Positions 35,101-42,982 of a stretch of DNA of 64,000 nucleotides are shown in pieces (position 1 is the stretch's first letter; every line of letters begins with the position of its first letter). The position numbers and the translations under genes were made by a program. Location: positions 1,951,001 through 2,015,000 of the forward strand of contig NC_083508.1 of NCBI RefSeq assembly GCF_032362555.1. Direction: 5' to 3'. Source of the stretch: Amyelois transitella. Lineage: Eukaryota; Arthropoda; Insecta; Lepidoptera; Pyralidae. Under the pieces are notes generated by a model. That model was given only the letters and a program-made list of their open reading frames with translations. It was not told where the DNA came from and made no database searches.

Positions 35101-37095
35101 TGAGGACTGTCGCCTTTCTGGGATGCCATGAGGAGATCATGAATAGAAGGTTCCGGTGTAGGCAGACGAGTGAGCTGATATGTCCCAAATGTAAGTCTTA
35201 CATTATTTGGTGGTGTTATTTTATGATCTTGGCAATTGGTTGCCAAGGCAGAACCACGCGGCGACCACTAGTCAACCTCTAGACACACCTCTGAGGACTG
35301 TAGCCTTTCTGGAATGCCATGAGGAGATCATGAATAGAAGGTTCCGGTGTAGGCAGACAAGTGAAATGAAATGTCCCAAATGTAAGTCTTACATTATTTG
35401 GTGGTGTTATGTTATGATGTTGGCAACTGGTTGCCAAGGCAGAACCACGCGGCAACCGTTAGATACGCCTTTGAAGAAAATCTCGAGACGCGAAAAAACT
35501 CCTTCCATTTTATTTAAAACTATCTGCCTCTCATGAATTTATTTAGTGATAATGTAGCAACTACCATGACCTTGTGACCAGGTTAAAAGGGGAACTTTAT
35601 AAGCTTAGTTTCCACATTATCGCGACAGATGTGGTTCTATGCTAACGTGCTAGCATGAGGACCCTTGCAGTGTGCCGCTGACCTGGTCCCAGGACCAGGT
35701 CTGACCGACTTGGACAGACTAGATTGTACGTGTGTAATTAAACGCAGTACAGCGTAACGCCGACCGATGAATAGCGACTAGCGGCCGGCGGGAAGTTGTA
35801 CCATGGGTGTACCATGTGTGTCATATACATACATATGGTCACGTCTATATCCCTTGTGGGGTAGACAGAGCTAACAGTCTTGAAAAGACTGATAGTCCAC
35901 GCTCAGAAATTTGGCTTAATGATAGAATTGAGATTCAAATAGTGACAGGTTGCTAGCCCATCGCCTAAAAAAAGAATCCCAAGTTTGTAACCCTATCCCT
36001 TAGTCGCCTTTAACGACATCCATAGAAAAGAGATGGAGTGGACCTATTCTTTTTTGTACTGGTGCCGGGGACCACACGGCACTATCAAAATATCAAAAAC
36101 GTTATAATCATTCACACATCATTTTTCCTTCTTCCAGTCATAACGTCTACATACGAATGGCTCCTCTGCTGGCTGCTCAAACAGACTGAAGAGAAATACC
36201 AATCGGAAATAGCCAAAGGCCTATCAAAGTTCCGCGCCAGAACCAAAGCTCAAGTTTATCGATGGAAAGTGCTGACTGAAGTGTACGCCGAATACATAGT
36301 CTTGATGTTCAGTTCAGAATCCATAGACAAAAAAGAGGCGGAATTACAGCCGGTTTTGAAGCAGTTGTTTTTGCTTTATGGTCTTTGGTCTTTAGATAAA
36401 CATTTAGTTGAGCTGTATCAGGGGGGTTTCGCTGAAGGGGAGGGGTTGGCGAGGTTGGTGAGGGCGGCCATATTGGAATTGTGCGCCGAGTTGAAGGATC
36501 AAGTGGTTTCGGTCGTCGATGCGTTGGCGCCGACGGATTTCGTGTTGAATTCTGTACTGGGAAGGAGTGATGGTAATGTAAGTACCTGTATTGATTTATT
36601 ATTTTTATGAATTCACTAGCTGTGCCCGCGACTTCGTTCGCGTGGAATAGTAATTTTGGGCATCATTGAAGCCCTCAAGGATGAATAATTTTCCCCGTTT
36701 TTTCCACATTTTCCATTATTTCTTCGCTCCTAATAGTTGCAGCGTGATGTTAAATAGCCTAAAGCCTTCCTCGATAAATGGTCTATTTAACGCAAAAATA
36801 ATTTTTCAATTAGAGCGCGTTCAAACAAACAAACTTTTCAGCTTTATAATATTAGTATAGATATGGGTTGAAGGGAAAAGATACAAAACGGTAGTCTATT
36901 GCTCAGCATTGGAACATAGGCTGGTGGAAAAAAATTACACATATACATATAACGTTAATTGTGTGTAAAAATTTAATATTTTCCCCCTTACAGTTATACC
37001 AAAATCTACAAAAGGCGTTGTTCAGCTACCCGGGTACCTTCGAGCGCGCGTCGTGGTGGCGGGAAGTGCTTCACCCCCCAGCGTCCAAACTGTAA
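17054..37095 (+). CDS. ACOX3: peroxisomal acyl-CoA oxidase, ACOX3 type (12 exons, complete)
   Basis: Flavoprotein of peroxisomal beta-oxidation: it converts acyl-CoA to trans-2-enoyl-CoA and passes electrons to oxygen, giving H2O2. The pristanoyl-CoA branch of the family prefers 2-methyl-branched and long straight chains. Exons: 17054-17182, 18353-18514, 18854-19012, 19358-19505, 24747-24921, 29050-29192, 31558-31691, 32172-32294, 33407-33526, 34547-34781, 36138-36577, 36994-37095. All junctions are GT-AG and in frame, giving 689 residues, the usual length. Landmarks: [24 protein letters not shown] split by context in the flavin-binding middle domain, [10 protein letters not shown] (~266-275), ACGGHGY (423-429), TYEGDNN with the expected catalytic Glu at 449, and a C-terminal PTS1 SKL. 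The order and wording match ACOX3 better than ACOX1. Substrate range in this insect is unknown; in moths this enzyme class is also considered for pheromone chain shortening. Confidence 0.93.
17748..17858 (-). repeat. LINE-like 3'-end repeat (family B)
   Basis: On the minus strand it reads 'agagttatgaatgtggatga' onward through 'ctctgcctaaccctccggg' to a GTTTATGTATGTATG end. The better-preserved relatives have coding-like sequence ending in a stop shortly before the ATGT tail. Confidence 0.6.
17920..18125 (-). repeat. ATGT-tailed repeat with internal deletion
   Basis: Family A with about 50 bases lost between 'gacagagccaa' and 'gattcaaaatagtgac'. Both ends are intact (CATACATATGGTCACG and CACACGGCA). 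Lies in ACOX3 intron 1. Confidence 0.8.
18353..18514 (+). CDS. ACOX3: ACOX3 exon 2
   Basis: Residues 44-97, starting [13 protein letters not shown] after TTTGCAG and ending before GTGAGT, phase 0. Contains the conserved acyl-CoA oxidase N-terminal helical segment. Confidence 0.9.
18539..18790 (-). repeat. ATGT-tailed repeat in ACOX3 intron 2
   Basis: Family A copy starting only ~25 bases after the exon 2 donor and ending ~60 bases before the exon 3 acceptor. It makes up most of this 339-base intron. Confidence 0.8.
18854..19012 (+). CDS. ACOX3: ACOX3 exon 3
   Basis: Residues 98-150, starting [18 protein letters not shown] and ending ATILHRE before GTGAGT, phase 0. Confidence 0.9.
19028..19176 (-). 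repeat. ATGT-tailed repeat, truncated
   Basis: Family A; keeps the tail half to 'taagttgctagcccat'. It begins about 15 bases after the exon 3 donor and occupies nearly half of the 345-base intron. Confidence 0.75.
19358..19505 (+). CDS. ACOX3: ACOX3 exon 4
   Basis: Residues 151-199 plus one base. Carries [20 protein letters not shown], the flavin-proximal signature of acyl-CoA oxidases, then [14 protein letters not shown]. Acceptor CCAACAG, donor GTAAAA. Confidence 0.92.
21171..21242 (-). repeat. tRNA-SINE fragment
   Basis: Related to the middle of the SINE at 4499 and 56080, sharing 'cacagattgag' and 'aaagtaagta'. Both ends are missing. Confidence 0.45.
21269..21525 (-). repeat. ATGT-tailed repeat, rearranged head
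   Basis: Family A copy. The head region shows 'gttcccggcaccaatacc' followed by 'accacacggca', meaning a short inverted segment near the element's 5' end. Confidence 0.75.
22256..22526 (+). repeat. ATGT-tailed repeat, near full length
   Basis: Family A on the plus strand, from 'gtgccgtacctatagttg' to 'gattatatgtatgtatgtat'. Confidence 0.8.
22885..24109 (+). mobile_element. 5'-truncated CR1/Jockey-group non-LTR retrotransposon
   Basis: A 310-codon open frame (to the stop at 23814) encodes the C-terminal part of a reverse transcriptase: [11 protein letters not shown], the FYADD active site about residue 24, the '[15 protein letters not shown]' motif, '[13 protein letters not shown]', and a C-terminal [13 protein letters not shown] block. 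It has no endonuclease or upstream RT domain and no true start codon; the first codon is TTG inside the SPILF motif. The 3' UTR ends at 24109 in repeated TAAA units. The 3' tail recurs alone at 50366-50507. It is inserted in ACOX3 intron 4 in gene orientation. It is a dead copy, yet the frame is intact, so insertion looks fairly recent. Confidence 0.85.
24391..24594 (+). repeat. ATGT-tailed repeat, 3'-truncated
   Basis: Family A from 'gccgtgtggttcccggcacc' to about 'ttttcatgactgttgcctat'; the tail is lost. It lies ~150 bases before the ACOX3 exon 5 acceptor. Confidence 0.75.
24747..24921 (+). CDS. ACOX3: ACOX3 exon 5
   Basis: Completes Gly200, then residues 201-257 and two bases of 258. Contains [20 protein letters not shown] and [16 protein letters not shown], strongly conserved in ACOX3. 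Acceptor TTTCCAG, donor GTGAGT. Confidence 0.93.
24977..25043. repeat. perfect 31-bp inverted repeat with 5-nt loop
   Basis: The arms 24977-25007 and 25013-25043 are exact reverse complements around ATACA. It begins 55 bases after the ACOX3 exon 5 donor, so the nascent RNA would form a very stable hairpin there. Confidence 0.9.
25247..25420 (-). repeat. ATGT-tailed repeat, 5'-truncated
   Basis: Family A; tail half present, ending at 'cccaagtttataagcctata'. The tail has decayed to 'acacacaaataatcacg'. Confidence 0.7.
25421..26630 (+). other. ACOX3: ACOX3 intron 5, unique-looking AT-rich stretch
   Basis: No gene or known repeat recognised. Two small overlapping open frames near 25885-26190 have no codon-use or motif support. 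Confidence 0.5.
26631..26874. mobile_element. MITE-like element with terminal inverted repeats
   Basis: The left end GAGGGGTTAGTGCGAGTTTT is matched on the other strand by GAGGGGTTAGTGCCAGTTTA at the right end. The 244-base interior is GC-richer than its surroundings and has no open frame. The structure fits a non-autonomous DNA transposon; the superfamily is not assigned because the target duplication is unclear. Confidence 0.6.
27636..27892. repeat. interspersed repeat ('cccgcagcttcgtctgcgcg' type)
   Basis: Begins 'agcttatacccgcagcttcg', contains 'gcgccatctacacgcgcc' and ends around 'ttattatataaattgggata'. A related inverted copy appears degraded at 55790-55960. It is probably a non-autonomous mobile element with no coding capacity. 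Confidence 0.5.
28451..28552 (+). repeat. ATGT-tailed repeat, 5'-truncated
   Basis: Last ~100 bases of family A, from 'cagctgaacgtggcctttca' to 'gcatgcatgtatgta'. Confidence 0.75.
28701..28899 (+). mobile_element. non-autonomous Helitron-like element
   Basis: Starts CCTGCTAATATTATAAATGC and ends with a hairpin-forming 'cgcgtacgaagtcacg' plus CTAG. No target duplication is visible, as expected for Helitrons. It lies in ACOX3 intron 5. Confidence 0.6.
29050..29192 (+). CDS. ACOX3: ACOX3 exon 6
   Basis: Completes Gly258, residues 259-305 plus one base. Contains [20 protein letters not shown] and ends ALENLSAG. Acceptor GTCCACAG, donor GTATTA. Confidence 0.92.
29231..29500 (+). repeat. ATGT-tailed repeat, near full length
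   Basis: Family A in ACOX3 intron 6, starting ~40 bases after the exon 6 donor, with a small insertion near 29345. Confidence 0.8.
30034..31353 (+). mobile_element. mariner (Tc1/mariner) transposon, about 1.32 kb
   Basis: The left end CATTCAGTCAGAAAAGTATC and the right end (reverse strand CTACTCTGTCAAGAAAGTAG) form imperfect terminal inverted repeats of about 28 bp. Each is flanked by TA, the expected mariner target. Length and a single transposase frame in the middle are typical. It is inserted in ACOX3 intron 6 in gene orientation. Confidence 0.85.
30229..31301 (+). pseudogene. mariner transposase, broken by one frameshift
   Basis: The N-terminal helix-turn-helix part ([20 protein letters not shown], frame of 30229) breaks near 30404 and continues in another frame with PRSGRPSTS to the stop at 31301. 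The catalytic domain keeps the mariner signature: TGDETWV, then HHDNAPSHK, then [10 protein letters not shown], with 34 residues between the second and third aspartates (DD34D). Only the single frameshift is obvious, so the copy is young but cannot make a full transposase from one frame. Confidence 0.85.
31558..31691 (+). CDS. ACOX3: ACOX3 exon 7
   Basis: Completes residue 306, then 307-350: [20 protein letters not shown] and RYAASRKQF...[11 protein letters not shown], the helical domain with the conserved 'RRQF-EIP-EY' wording. Donor is GTTAGT. Confidence 0.92.
31710..31876. repeat. (CA)n-rich microsatellite tract
   Basis: About 165 bases of CACACA interrupted by CGCA, CCCA and CGAC, beginning only ~18 bases after the exon 7 donor. 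Open frames on both strands here are repeat artefacts. Confidence 0.95.
32172..32294 (+). CDS. ACOX3: ACOX3 exon 8
   Basis: Residues 351-391, starting [20 protein letters not shown] and ending GLKVDNL before GTAAGA. 'QWRL-Y-AA' is an ACOX3 signature. Confidence 0.92.
32865..33100. repeat. lepidopteran interspersed repeat ('ctccgaaacggcttgaccga')
   Basis: Contains 'aaaattctcgtgtcacatca', 'aaacggcttgaccgattctc' and 'gataagggttgtccaccctt'. The last part recurs at 33290-33385, right before ACOX3 exon 9. Confidence 0.55.
33104..33280. repeat. interspersed repeat ('cgccccggcttcgcacgggt')
   Basis: Begins CTAGCGACTCGCCCCGGC and runs to 'ttttatactatgtagtgatt'. A second copy with nearly the same sequence is at 50062-50250. 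It is non-coding and common in Lepidoptera. Confidence 0.65.
33290..33385. repeat. second copy of 'gggttgtcca' repeat abutting exon 9
   Basis: Shares 'tttgtcgggacag' and surrounding bases with 33010-33085. It ends ~20 bases before the exon 9 acceptor, so the branch-point region of that intron is probably repeat-derived. Confidence 0.6.
33407..33526 (+). CDS. ACOX3: ACOX3 exon 9
   Basis: Residues 392-431, ending [11 protein letters not shown], the hallmark of acyl-CoA oxidases. Markedly GC-richer than the flanking introns. Acceptor TTCGTCAG, donor GTGACG, phase 0. Confidence 0.92.
33830..34053 (+). repeat. ATGT-tailed repeat, first half of a tail-to-tail pair
   Basis: Family A with deletions in its head, running into 'gattatatgtatacataca' where it meets the next, inverted copy. 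Confidence 0.75.
34045..34305 (-). repeat. ATGT-tailed repeat, second half of a tail-to-tail pair
   Basis: Family A, nearly full length, sharing its tail with the preceding opposite copy. Together they form an inverted repeat of about 230-bp arms inside ACOX3 intron 9. Confidence 0.8.
34547..34781 (+). CDS. ACOX3: ACOX3 exon 10
   Basis: Residues 432-509 plus one base. Contains [14 protein letters not shown] with the expected catalytic Glu449, and [20 protein letters not shown]. Acceptor TTTCAG, donor GTAAGT. Its 3' two-thirds are tandemly copied downstream. Confidence 0.92.
34828..35480 (+). repeat. tandem array of partial ACOX3 exon-10 copies
   Basis: Units start at 34828, 35040, 35231 and 35422 (periods of about 212, 191 and 191; the first unit of the array is 197 after the matching point in exon 10 at 34631). 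Each of the first three copies the last ~150 bases of exon 10, including its donor AAATGTAAGTC, plus ~40 bases of intron. The fourth is cut short near 35476. The copies are highly similar to exon 10 and to each other. None has the exon 10 acceptor, and read-through from exon 10 meets a TAA at 34840-34842. They are therefore probably not coding. Confidence 0.9.
35824..36081 (-). repeat. ATGT-tailed repeat next to exon 11
   Basis: Family A, nearly full length. Its ACCACACGGCA end is 57 bases before the exon 11 acceptor. Confidence 0.82.
36138..36577 (+). CDS. ACOX3: ACOX3 exon 11
   Basis: Completes residue 510, then 511-656: the C-terminal helical acyl-CoA oxidase domain, from [20 protein letters not shown] to [17 protein letters not shown]. 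Acceptor CTTCCAG, donor GTAAGT. Confidence 0.92.
36616..36862 (-). mobile_element. non-autonomous Helitron-like element
   Basis: On the minus strand: TCTATACTAATATTATAAAG start, 'gaacgcgctc', and an end with 'cgcgaacgaagtcgcggg' hairpin followed by CTAG. Same subfamily as 39207-39467. In ACOX3 intron 11. Confidence 0.6.
36994..37095 (+). CDS. ACOX3: ACOX3 exon 12 with PTS1 signal
   Basis: Residues 657-689 and the TAA stop. Ends [11 protein letters not shown]; the terminal SKL is the canonical type-1 peroxisomal import signal. Acceptor CTTACAG. Confidence 0.93.
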   Translation, partial: LYQNLQKALFSYPGTFERASWWREVLHPPASKL

Positions 37096-37259
37096 CGGGT
37101 ATTATTGATACCTGTTATGTTGAAACATTAGGGAAATTATGACGAATTATTATTGGGCTGAACGTGACACGAGTAACTCTGTGAACAAGCTTAAAGGTGA
37201 TGAGTTTATTTTTGTTGTTTAATGCCTTTATCTACTAACTTTAGGAATTAAATTTGACT

Positions 37260-37265
37260 AATAAA
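37260..37265 (+). terminator. candidate ACOX3 polyadenylation signal
   Basis: AATAAA, the first such motif after the stop codon. Other AATAAA motifs follow in this AT-rich region, so usage is uncertain. Confidence 0.35.
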
Positions 37266-39206
37266 TTACACAAAAAATGACTTTATCGCATTTTGCAATC
37301 TATAAAAAATAATTAATTAATTAAATATTTGCCTTCTTTTTGGAAACTGCGTCGGAGGGACATTTGTTTTATTAGCTAAGCAAAATAGGTACTTTACGAT
37401 GATAAACATAAATTAATTGTAAATAATATAATTAAATCTTTAAGCTTGAGCACGGATTATTAACACTATATGATGAAAGATCAAAACTCACACGACACGA
37501 GTGGCACTCAGGAATCATAAAATAATATAAATGGGCAGTGAAAATACCAAACCAATTAGAAAAGTGTTTTAAATATACATATTATGAGAGATATCTGGAT
37601 GTTCAATTTTTTTTTAGAATCCAGTTAAAATAGAATTATCTGATTGGTTGTCACAGATTTTACATATGTTACATGTCTAGCAGAAGTAGATAATTATGAC
37701 AAATGATGTTTACTTTGTACACAACACGAGGCTTCACCGTAGACATAATATTGTTAAGTTTACTGTTTTTTGTCTGTTATTTTTAACCGACTCCAAAAAA
37801 GGAGGTTTCTCAATTCGACCGTATATTTTTTTTTCGGAACACATCAGTAAAATACTTCAAAAGCTTAATGTAATTTCCGTGAAATGTTGCTATTATTAAA
37901 CCAAAATGTAGTGTATAATTAAGTGTTTTCAATAAGTAACTTAAGTTCAGTTTCAATGCATTTATTGCATTTACTTAACTGTATCTAAATAATAGTATTC
38001 AGATTTTCAATGTTTGGTGCTTGTATCAAGTAATTCTGTTGATGAATGTTGTGTGTAAGATATGAAAAAAAAAAAATAGTATGAACAGAATTATTAATAG
38101 TACTAAGTATTAATGTTAGTACAAACTCAGATTTTATTAAAACTGTTACCATTGTTATTTGTGGGTTTGGATTAAAATTTGATTGTCATGTTTGGTCAAA
38201 ATTGTTTAAGAAAATATGTGTTATGAATGTTTTTTGGTAGGTACTTGGCTTAGTAGGTGATATCGTCTTATTGTAAATTAGAAAATTATTTTTATCCATA
38301 AAATTACGAATTAAAATGTGGTGCCATCATTTTATTATTAATTTCGCATGAAACTTTCCAAAATTCAGTACTTTATATTTTGAAGGTGGATTAGCAGTAA
38401 TGAAACAACATTTTCTATAAACAAAGAGCGAATATTATGAAAAATTGAATCGTAAAAACAATATTTCATATTTAGCTTTCTTACTGGATTTACCCTCAAA
38501 ATATTTTTACTGAATTTTGACCGCTCTTATACATATAAGTAGTGTTTGTCACCACGTCACAATTTCTGCACAAGTTTGTTGAATACGTCTGTGATTTAAC
38601 TGAGATACATATATAGCTAAAATATACAGGGTGTACAAATATTCAGTATGGACGGACAGAAATAAAAACAATAAGAAAATATTTTGACATAGTAAACAGA
38701 CTAATTTAAGGCTTAAGCACACTAAACGTGGGTTTAAATTAAGTCAGCTATGCGGGAGTTAGCACATTGTAACTTTATCTTTTTCTGTAATCCTTAAAGT
38801 TAACCAAAAAGTTAAAAAGAGTTCTATCTCTTTCTAACTTTTTGTCTTAACTTCTAAGTTAAGACATTGCGTTCGGGGATAACACGGTTGGACTTAAAGG
38901 CAGTTCAAATGCAGGACGCCTGCCTAGAAAGTCATACTAAACAAGGTCTTTTTACAAATAAACATATAACATACACTTACTTAACACAGTCCCATGTTCA
39001 GTATGACCAGTTATGCAGGCGGTAAGTTATAATCCTGCCGAGATGTAGAATGAAGAAAAACACAATTGCCAACTGCTTTTAACGTGCTTCTCTGTTCACG
39101 AATGCTTTGCCCTTGGAGTGCTGTGATACATGGCCGCCATAATTATACAATGGCTCTGTACTGCGTCCTCTCGTACCCTCTCCCGTGTCTTAAAATATTT
39201 ATATTA

Positions 39207-39467
39207 TCTATACTAATATTATAAAGCGGAAGAGTTTGTTTGTTTGAACGCGCTAATCTCAATAACTACTGGTTCCAATTGAAAAATTATATTTGCGTTG
39301 AATAGACCATTTATCGTTGAAGGCTTTAGGCTATATAACATCAAGCTGCAACTATAAGGAGCAAAGAAAAAATGTGAAAAGAAACGCGGAAAATTATTCA
39401 TCCTTGAGGTCTTCAATGATGCCCAAAATAACTATTCCACGCGGACGAAGTCGCGGGCACAGCTTGT
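39207..39467 (+). mobile_element. non-autonomous Helitron-like element
   Basis: Starts TCTATACTAATATTATAAAG and ends with 'cgcggacgaagtcgcggg' hairpin then CTTG (expected CTAG). Nearly complete, about 260 bases, no coding capacity. Confidence 0.6.
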
Positions 39468-39475
39468 AATTAAAT

Positions 39476-39610
39476 ATACATACATACATAAAATCACGCC
39501 TCTTTCCCGGAGGGGTAGGCAGAGACTACCTCTTTCCACTTGCCACGATCCCTGCATACTTCCTTTGCTTCATCCACATTCATAACTCTCTTCATGCAAG
39601 CTCGGCGGTA
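39476..39610 (-). repeat. LINE-like 3'-end repeat (family B), best copy
   Basis: On the minus strand it reads like the end of a retroelement ORF ('atgaagagagttatgaatgt' = MKRVMNV..., then a Trp-Lys rich segment), then 'ctctgcctacccctccggga', and finally GATTTTATGTATGTATG. Confidence 0.65.
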
Positions 39611-41937
39611 ATTAAATATAGTCTTATTCAAATAGTTTAACACAAAAATATTGAGTAGGTGCGGTGCGACTCGGCGCAGATTTTATAGTTTTAGTTCGTT
39701 TCCACATACATATATGTGCGCGGACCCACGTTGTAATATTAACATTGTGCTGCTACTGTCTCGCGTTTGTTGTGCTGAAATCTTTAGATTTTGTACAAAA
39801 TGTATTGAAAAGTTAACTTTATTGTTATTATGATAAAGTACATAATTGACTTGAAATATAATAATTAGCTGAGGCTAAATAAAGTATAATTTTTTTAATT
39901 TGGAAAATATGAACGATATCATTTTTTTAAAAATTAAAAATGTATTATCTGTCTGTGTTGATCAAATAGTGGTGTATCGACTTTGAATGAGAAGTCAGTA
40001 TTATATTTTTTTACTACTGTCCCATTTGAATGTTGGGTATACACTATTATCAGTGATTTTCAATATTTTATTACACTGAATTATATACATATAAGTGTAT
40101 CATTTTATGTTTGAGCGGAAATATTGATTATATTGTTCAATTTTGTATATTACTTTAATGTAAGTAGGTACCTATTTTTTAACTTTGCAATATACAATTT
40201 TAAACATATAAAATTTAAATAAATTTTGAAATAATTTTCTCTACTACTGGGAAATCATTAGACAGACGGTAACATATTGCAGCGAAATTTGTTTAATGTT
40301 AATTTATAAAAATAAATGTTATTGCATGATTGTAAAATGATATCCATTATTGTTGTATAATGTACTAAAATATATCTATCAATTATAATTTGTATATTCG
40401 ATTCGCCCTTAGAAGTGCCTTCCTCTAATTCTATACTATGAATGTATAAAAAAATATCGTGTTATTGGTTTTATGTATTTTGAAGTGGTAGCTTCAAGTA
40501 TCAAATAAATTTATTATGGAACCTATTTTGGCATTTTGATTTGTGTTGATTTGAAATTTTTTAAACATTATTAGGGATCTTTTCACTATAAAATAACTAT
40601 GGAACTTTTACATTCTTAAAGGAATCAGTATTACTACTGAAGCTGCTGCGGCCTTTGTTTTCAGTGCTTTTGTCGTCTCCTACAACATCTACAGAAAATA
40701 TTGGTGTAGTCTTATACTCTACATAAAACCACGCAGTCAATCATAAAGGTTTATCCGGATTTATTAGTAGGAGAAAGAATAAAAATCATTGTTAACATTA
40801 AGATTTATTAAAAAAATGTGAGTTATAAATCGATTTATTTCAAATTAAATTATCATCATTACAAGTCTGAAATAATGGAGAATAGTCGACATTAGTTGCT
40901 TTTTTTTATGAATAAGCATTTGAAAAAGTTGAGCGCGACCTTTTTACTCAGCTGGACCAACAAAACCTTTCCAAAGGTATTATTAGTAACCGTCTTTTCA
41001 TATACCGTATACCGTAACTTCATGGAATATTAATTAAATTCTTGAATAGAAGATTACACTACTTTTTTAGACACAAAGTATACACTGAAATATGTAAAAA
41101 AAAACCATTAAATCAGTTCTGTAATGGCGATAATCTGATTAAATTTACAAAATGGAATGAGTTTACATAAGACCGTGCTGTTACATATAAAGTTATATAA
41201 ATCAAATTTCAGTATTCCAATTGTATTTTTTAATTCTACAAATATGTACCGTAACTACTGCACCATGTGTCATATGTATTATTTTTCCATAAAACATTGA
41301 ATTTTTTTTTATTCTAAAATATTTTTTGCTTACTATATGAGTATGTTAAAAATATCGTATTCACACCCACATTCACAAATAAATTAGTATTTTTAATTAC
41401 TCAAACGAATTTTCGCATCAGAATGATCCCAAAAACCACCGTTAAACATTTACCATTCAAATAAATCAATAATATTGGGATCCACCCACCCACAATCATC
41501 AATCAAATTATTATTTCGCATTGAAATAAAATTAATTTACTAAGTTGCCATTTTCAATAATGAGCGTTTTTAAAAATACTAATAAAGTAATACATGCCCA
41601 TAGGGATAAAGTAACCTATTTTTTAAAATGGCGCTCACAGTGCTATGAGTAGTACCTTTTTTATTTCAACTCCAAAAGTCTATGGAAAGTATTGAGCAAG
41701 AAAAATATACCGGTCAATAAATACATGGCCGGTGCAAAATTTCTACCTCCGTGCAAATTACCTTAATTACTAAACAACCTTCAATAAGTACCAACCGTAT
41801 GCGCAGTCTTCTAGTTACCCGTCATATTTGGGATTGACTTCTTGAATAATGTATGTATAAGACAAATAATTACAAACTATTTCTTTATACCTTAGTCGGC
41901 CTGGGTATTCCTTATTTATTTGATTTCAAAATTACAT

Positions 41938-42160
41938 ACAAATAATCACGTCCTTTTCTCTTACGGGGTAGACAAAGCTAACAGTATAGAAAAGAGTGAA
42001 AAGGCCGCGATCTGCGGTATAGCTTAATGACGGAATTAAGATCTAAATTGCGACAGGAAGACCATCCTTTTAAGAGAAGAGAGAGGAGAGTTTATTAGCC
42101 TTTCCCTTTATAGACTTACAAACTGCACGGAACTGCACGTTTTTTCTTTGCTACCAGACC
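41938..42160 (-). repeat. ATGT-tailed repeat, heavily decayed
   Basis: Family A is still visible as 'ggggtagacaaagctaacag' and 'gcttaatgacggaattaaga'; an old copy. Confidence 0.6.
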
Positions 42161-42704
42161 AGCATGGAATGTAGACTACATTCATTTCACATTCGTCCAA
42201 CGAAATCGAAAGAATTATGAATGAGACCGACAAAACAACGGTTTTATAAAAAAAACCTTTTAAGACTGGAGACAATCAAATATGGCAATTACTTTTAGCC
42301 CTATCTGAGGCGTTAGTAGTAATTTCTTAACTTACATACCGCATCAGAATAGTGTGAAATCTCTGGCATTTTTAACAATATACAACCGTTAGTGAGTGTA
42401 CAATAATAATAAATATTTGTGAGCTACTTCGGTGGAGAAATATGGCGCTCTATGATTAATTACCTAAATAAATTTATAAACATCGCTTATTTAAACATAA
42501 CGGATATTTTTTGTTAGCGACCATGATATGGTTGAGACATACTCGTATATCAACATACATACGGCCGAATCCTCCCAAACAAATTTCAAAAACAAACTGC
42601 GACGAATTACGAAAAATAAACCGGATGTCAAAAAATACTGAAAGCTAAATAAAAGTTAACTAAAACGAGTACTAGCTAATCTACACTACACATCAATACA
42701 AAAG

Positions 42705-42710
42705 TTTATT
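42705..42710 (-). terminator. candidate SH3BP5 polyadenylation signal
   Basis: TTTATT on the plus strand, so AATAAA on the minus strand, ~270 bases after the SH3BP5 stop codon. Confidence 0.35.
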
Positions 42711-42982
42711 TCGATAATTTTTATTATTTTTAACTTTTATAAAAACCTAACACTTATAAATTGACATTAGAAACACAAAACAGACAGAAGAAAATAATCG
42801 AGCATGGCTACAATAAATTTCACACATAATTCACTTTCTATAGTTTTAATTATAATAAAAATACTTAAAATTTACTCAATCATAAGACAAATTATACTCC
42901 CAGGTATATCATCAATACTAAATCGTAAAAAAAGACTTTCATGATCTCTCACATCATACCCGATGTCAAAAACAACATCGAT

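Larger units (their letters stand above)
37096..42982. other. convergent intergenic interval, AT-rich
   Basis: It separates the 3' ends of ACOX3 (plus) and SH3BP5 (minus) and should contain both 3' UTRs. A plus-strand AATAAA at 37260-37265 is 165 bases after the ACOX3 stop, and a minus-strand AATAAA (42705-42710) is ~270 bases after the SH3BP5 stop. Apart from a Helitron-like element, a family B fragment and a decayed family A repeat, I recognise nothing. 37600-39180 and 39650-41930 are plain AT-rich DNA. Confidence 0.6.

Noticed and set aside
34804..35536. Open frames of 95-109 codons on the plus strand and 73-78 on the minus strand after ACOX3 exon 10
   Set aside because: They are shadows of the tandem partial copies of exon 10, read partly in other frames. 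No acceptor precedes them.
36038..36137. Upstream extension of ACOX3 exon 11 to an ATG at 36038
   Set aside because: It reads into a family A repeat, and the consensus acceptor CTTCCAG at 36137 restores the family sequence.
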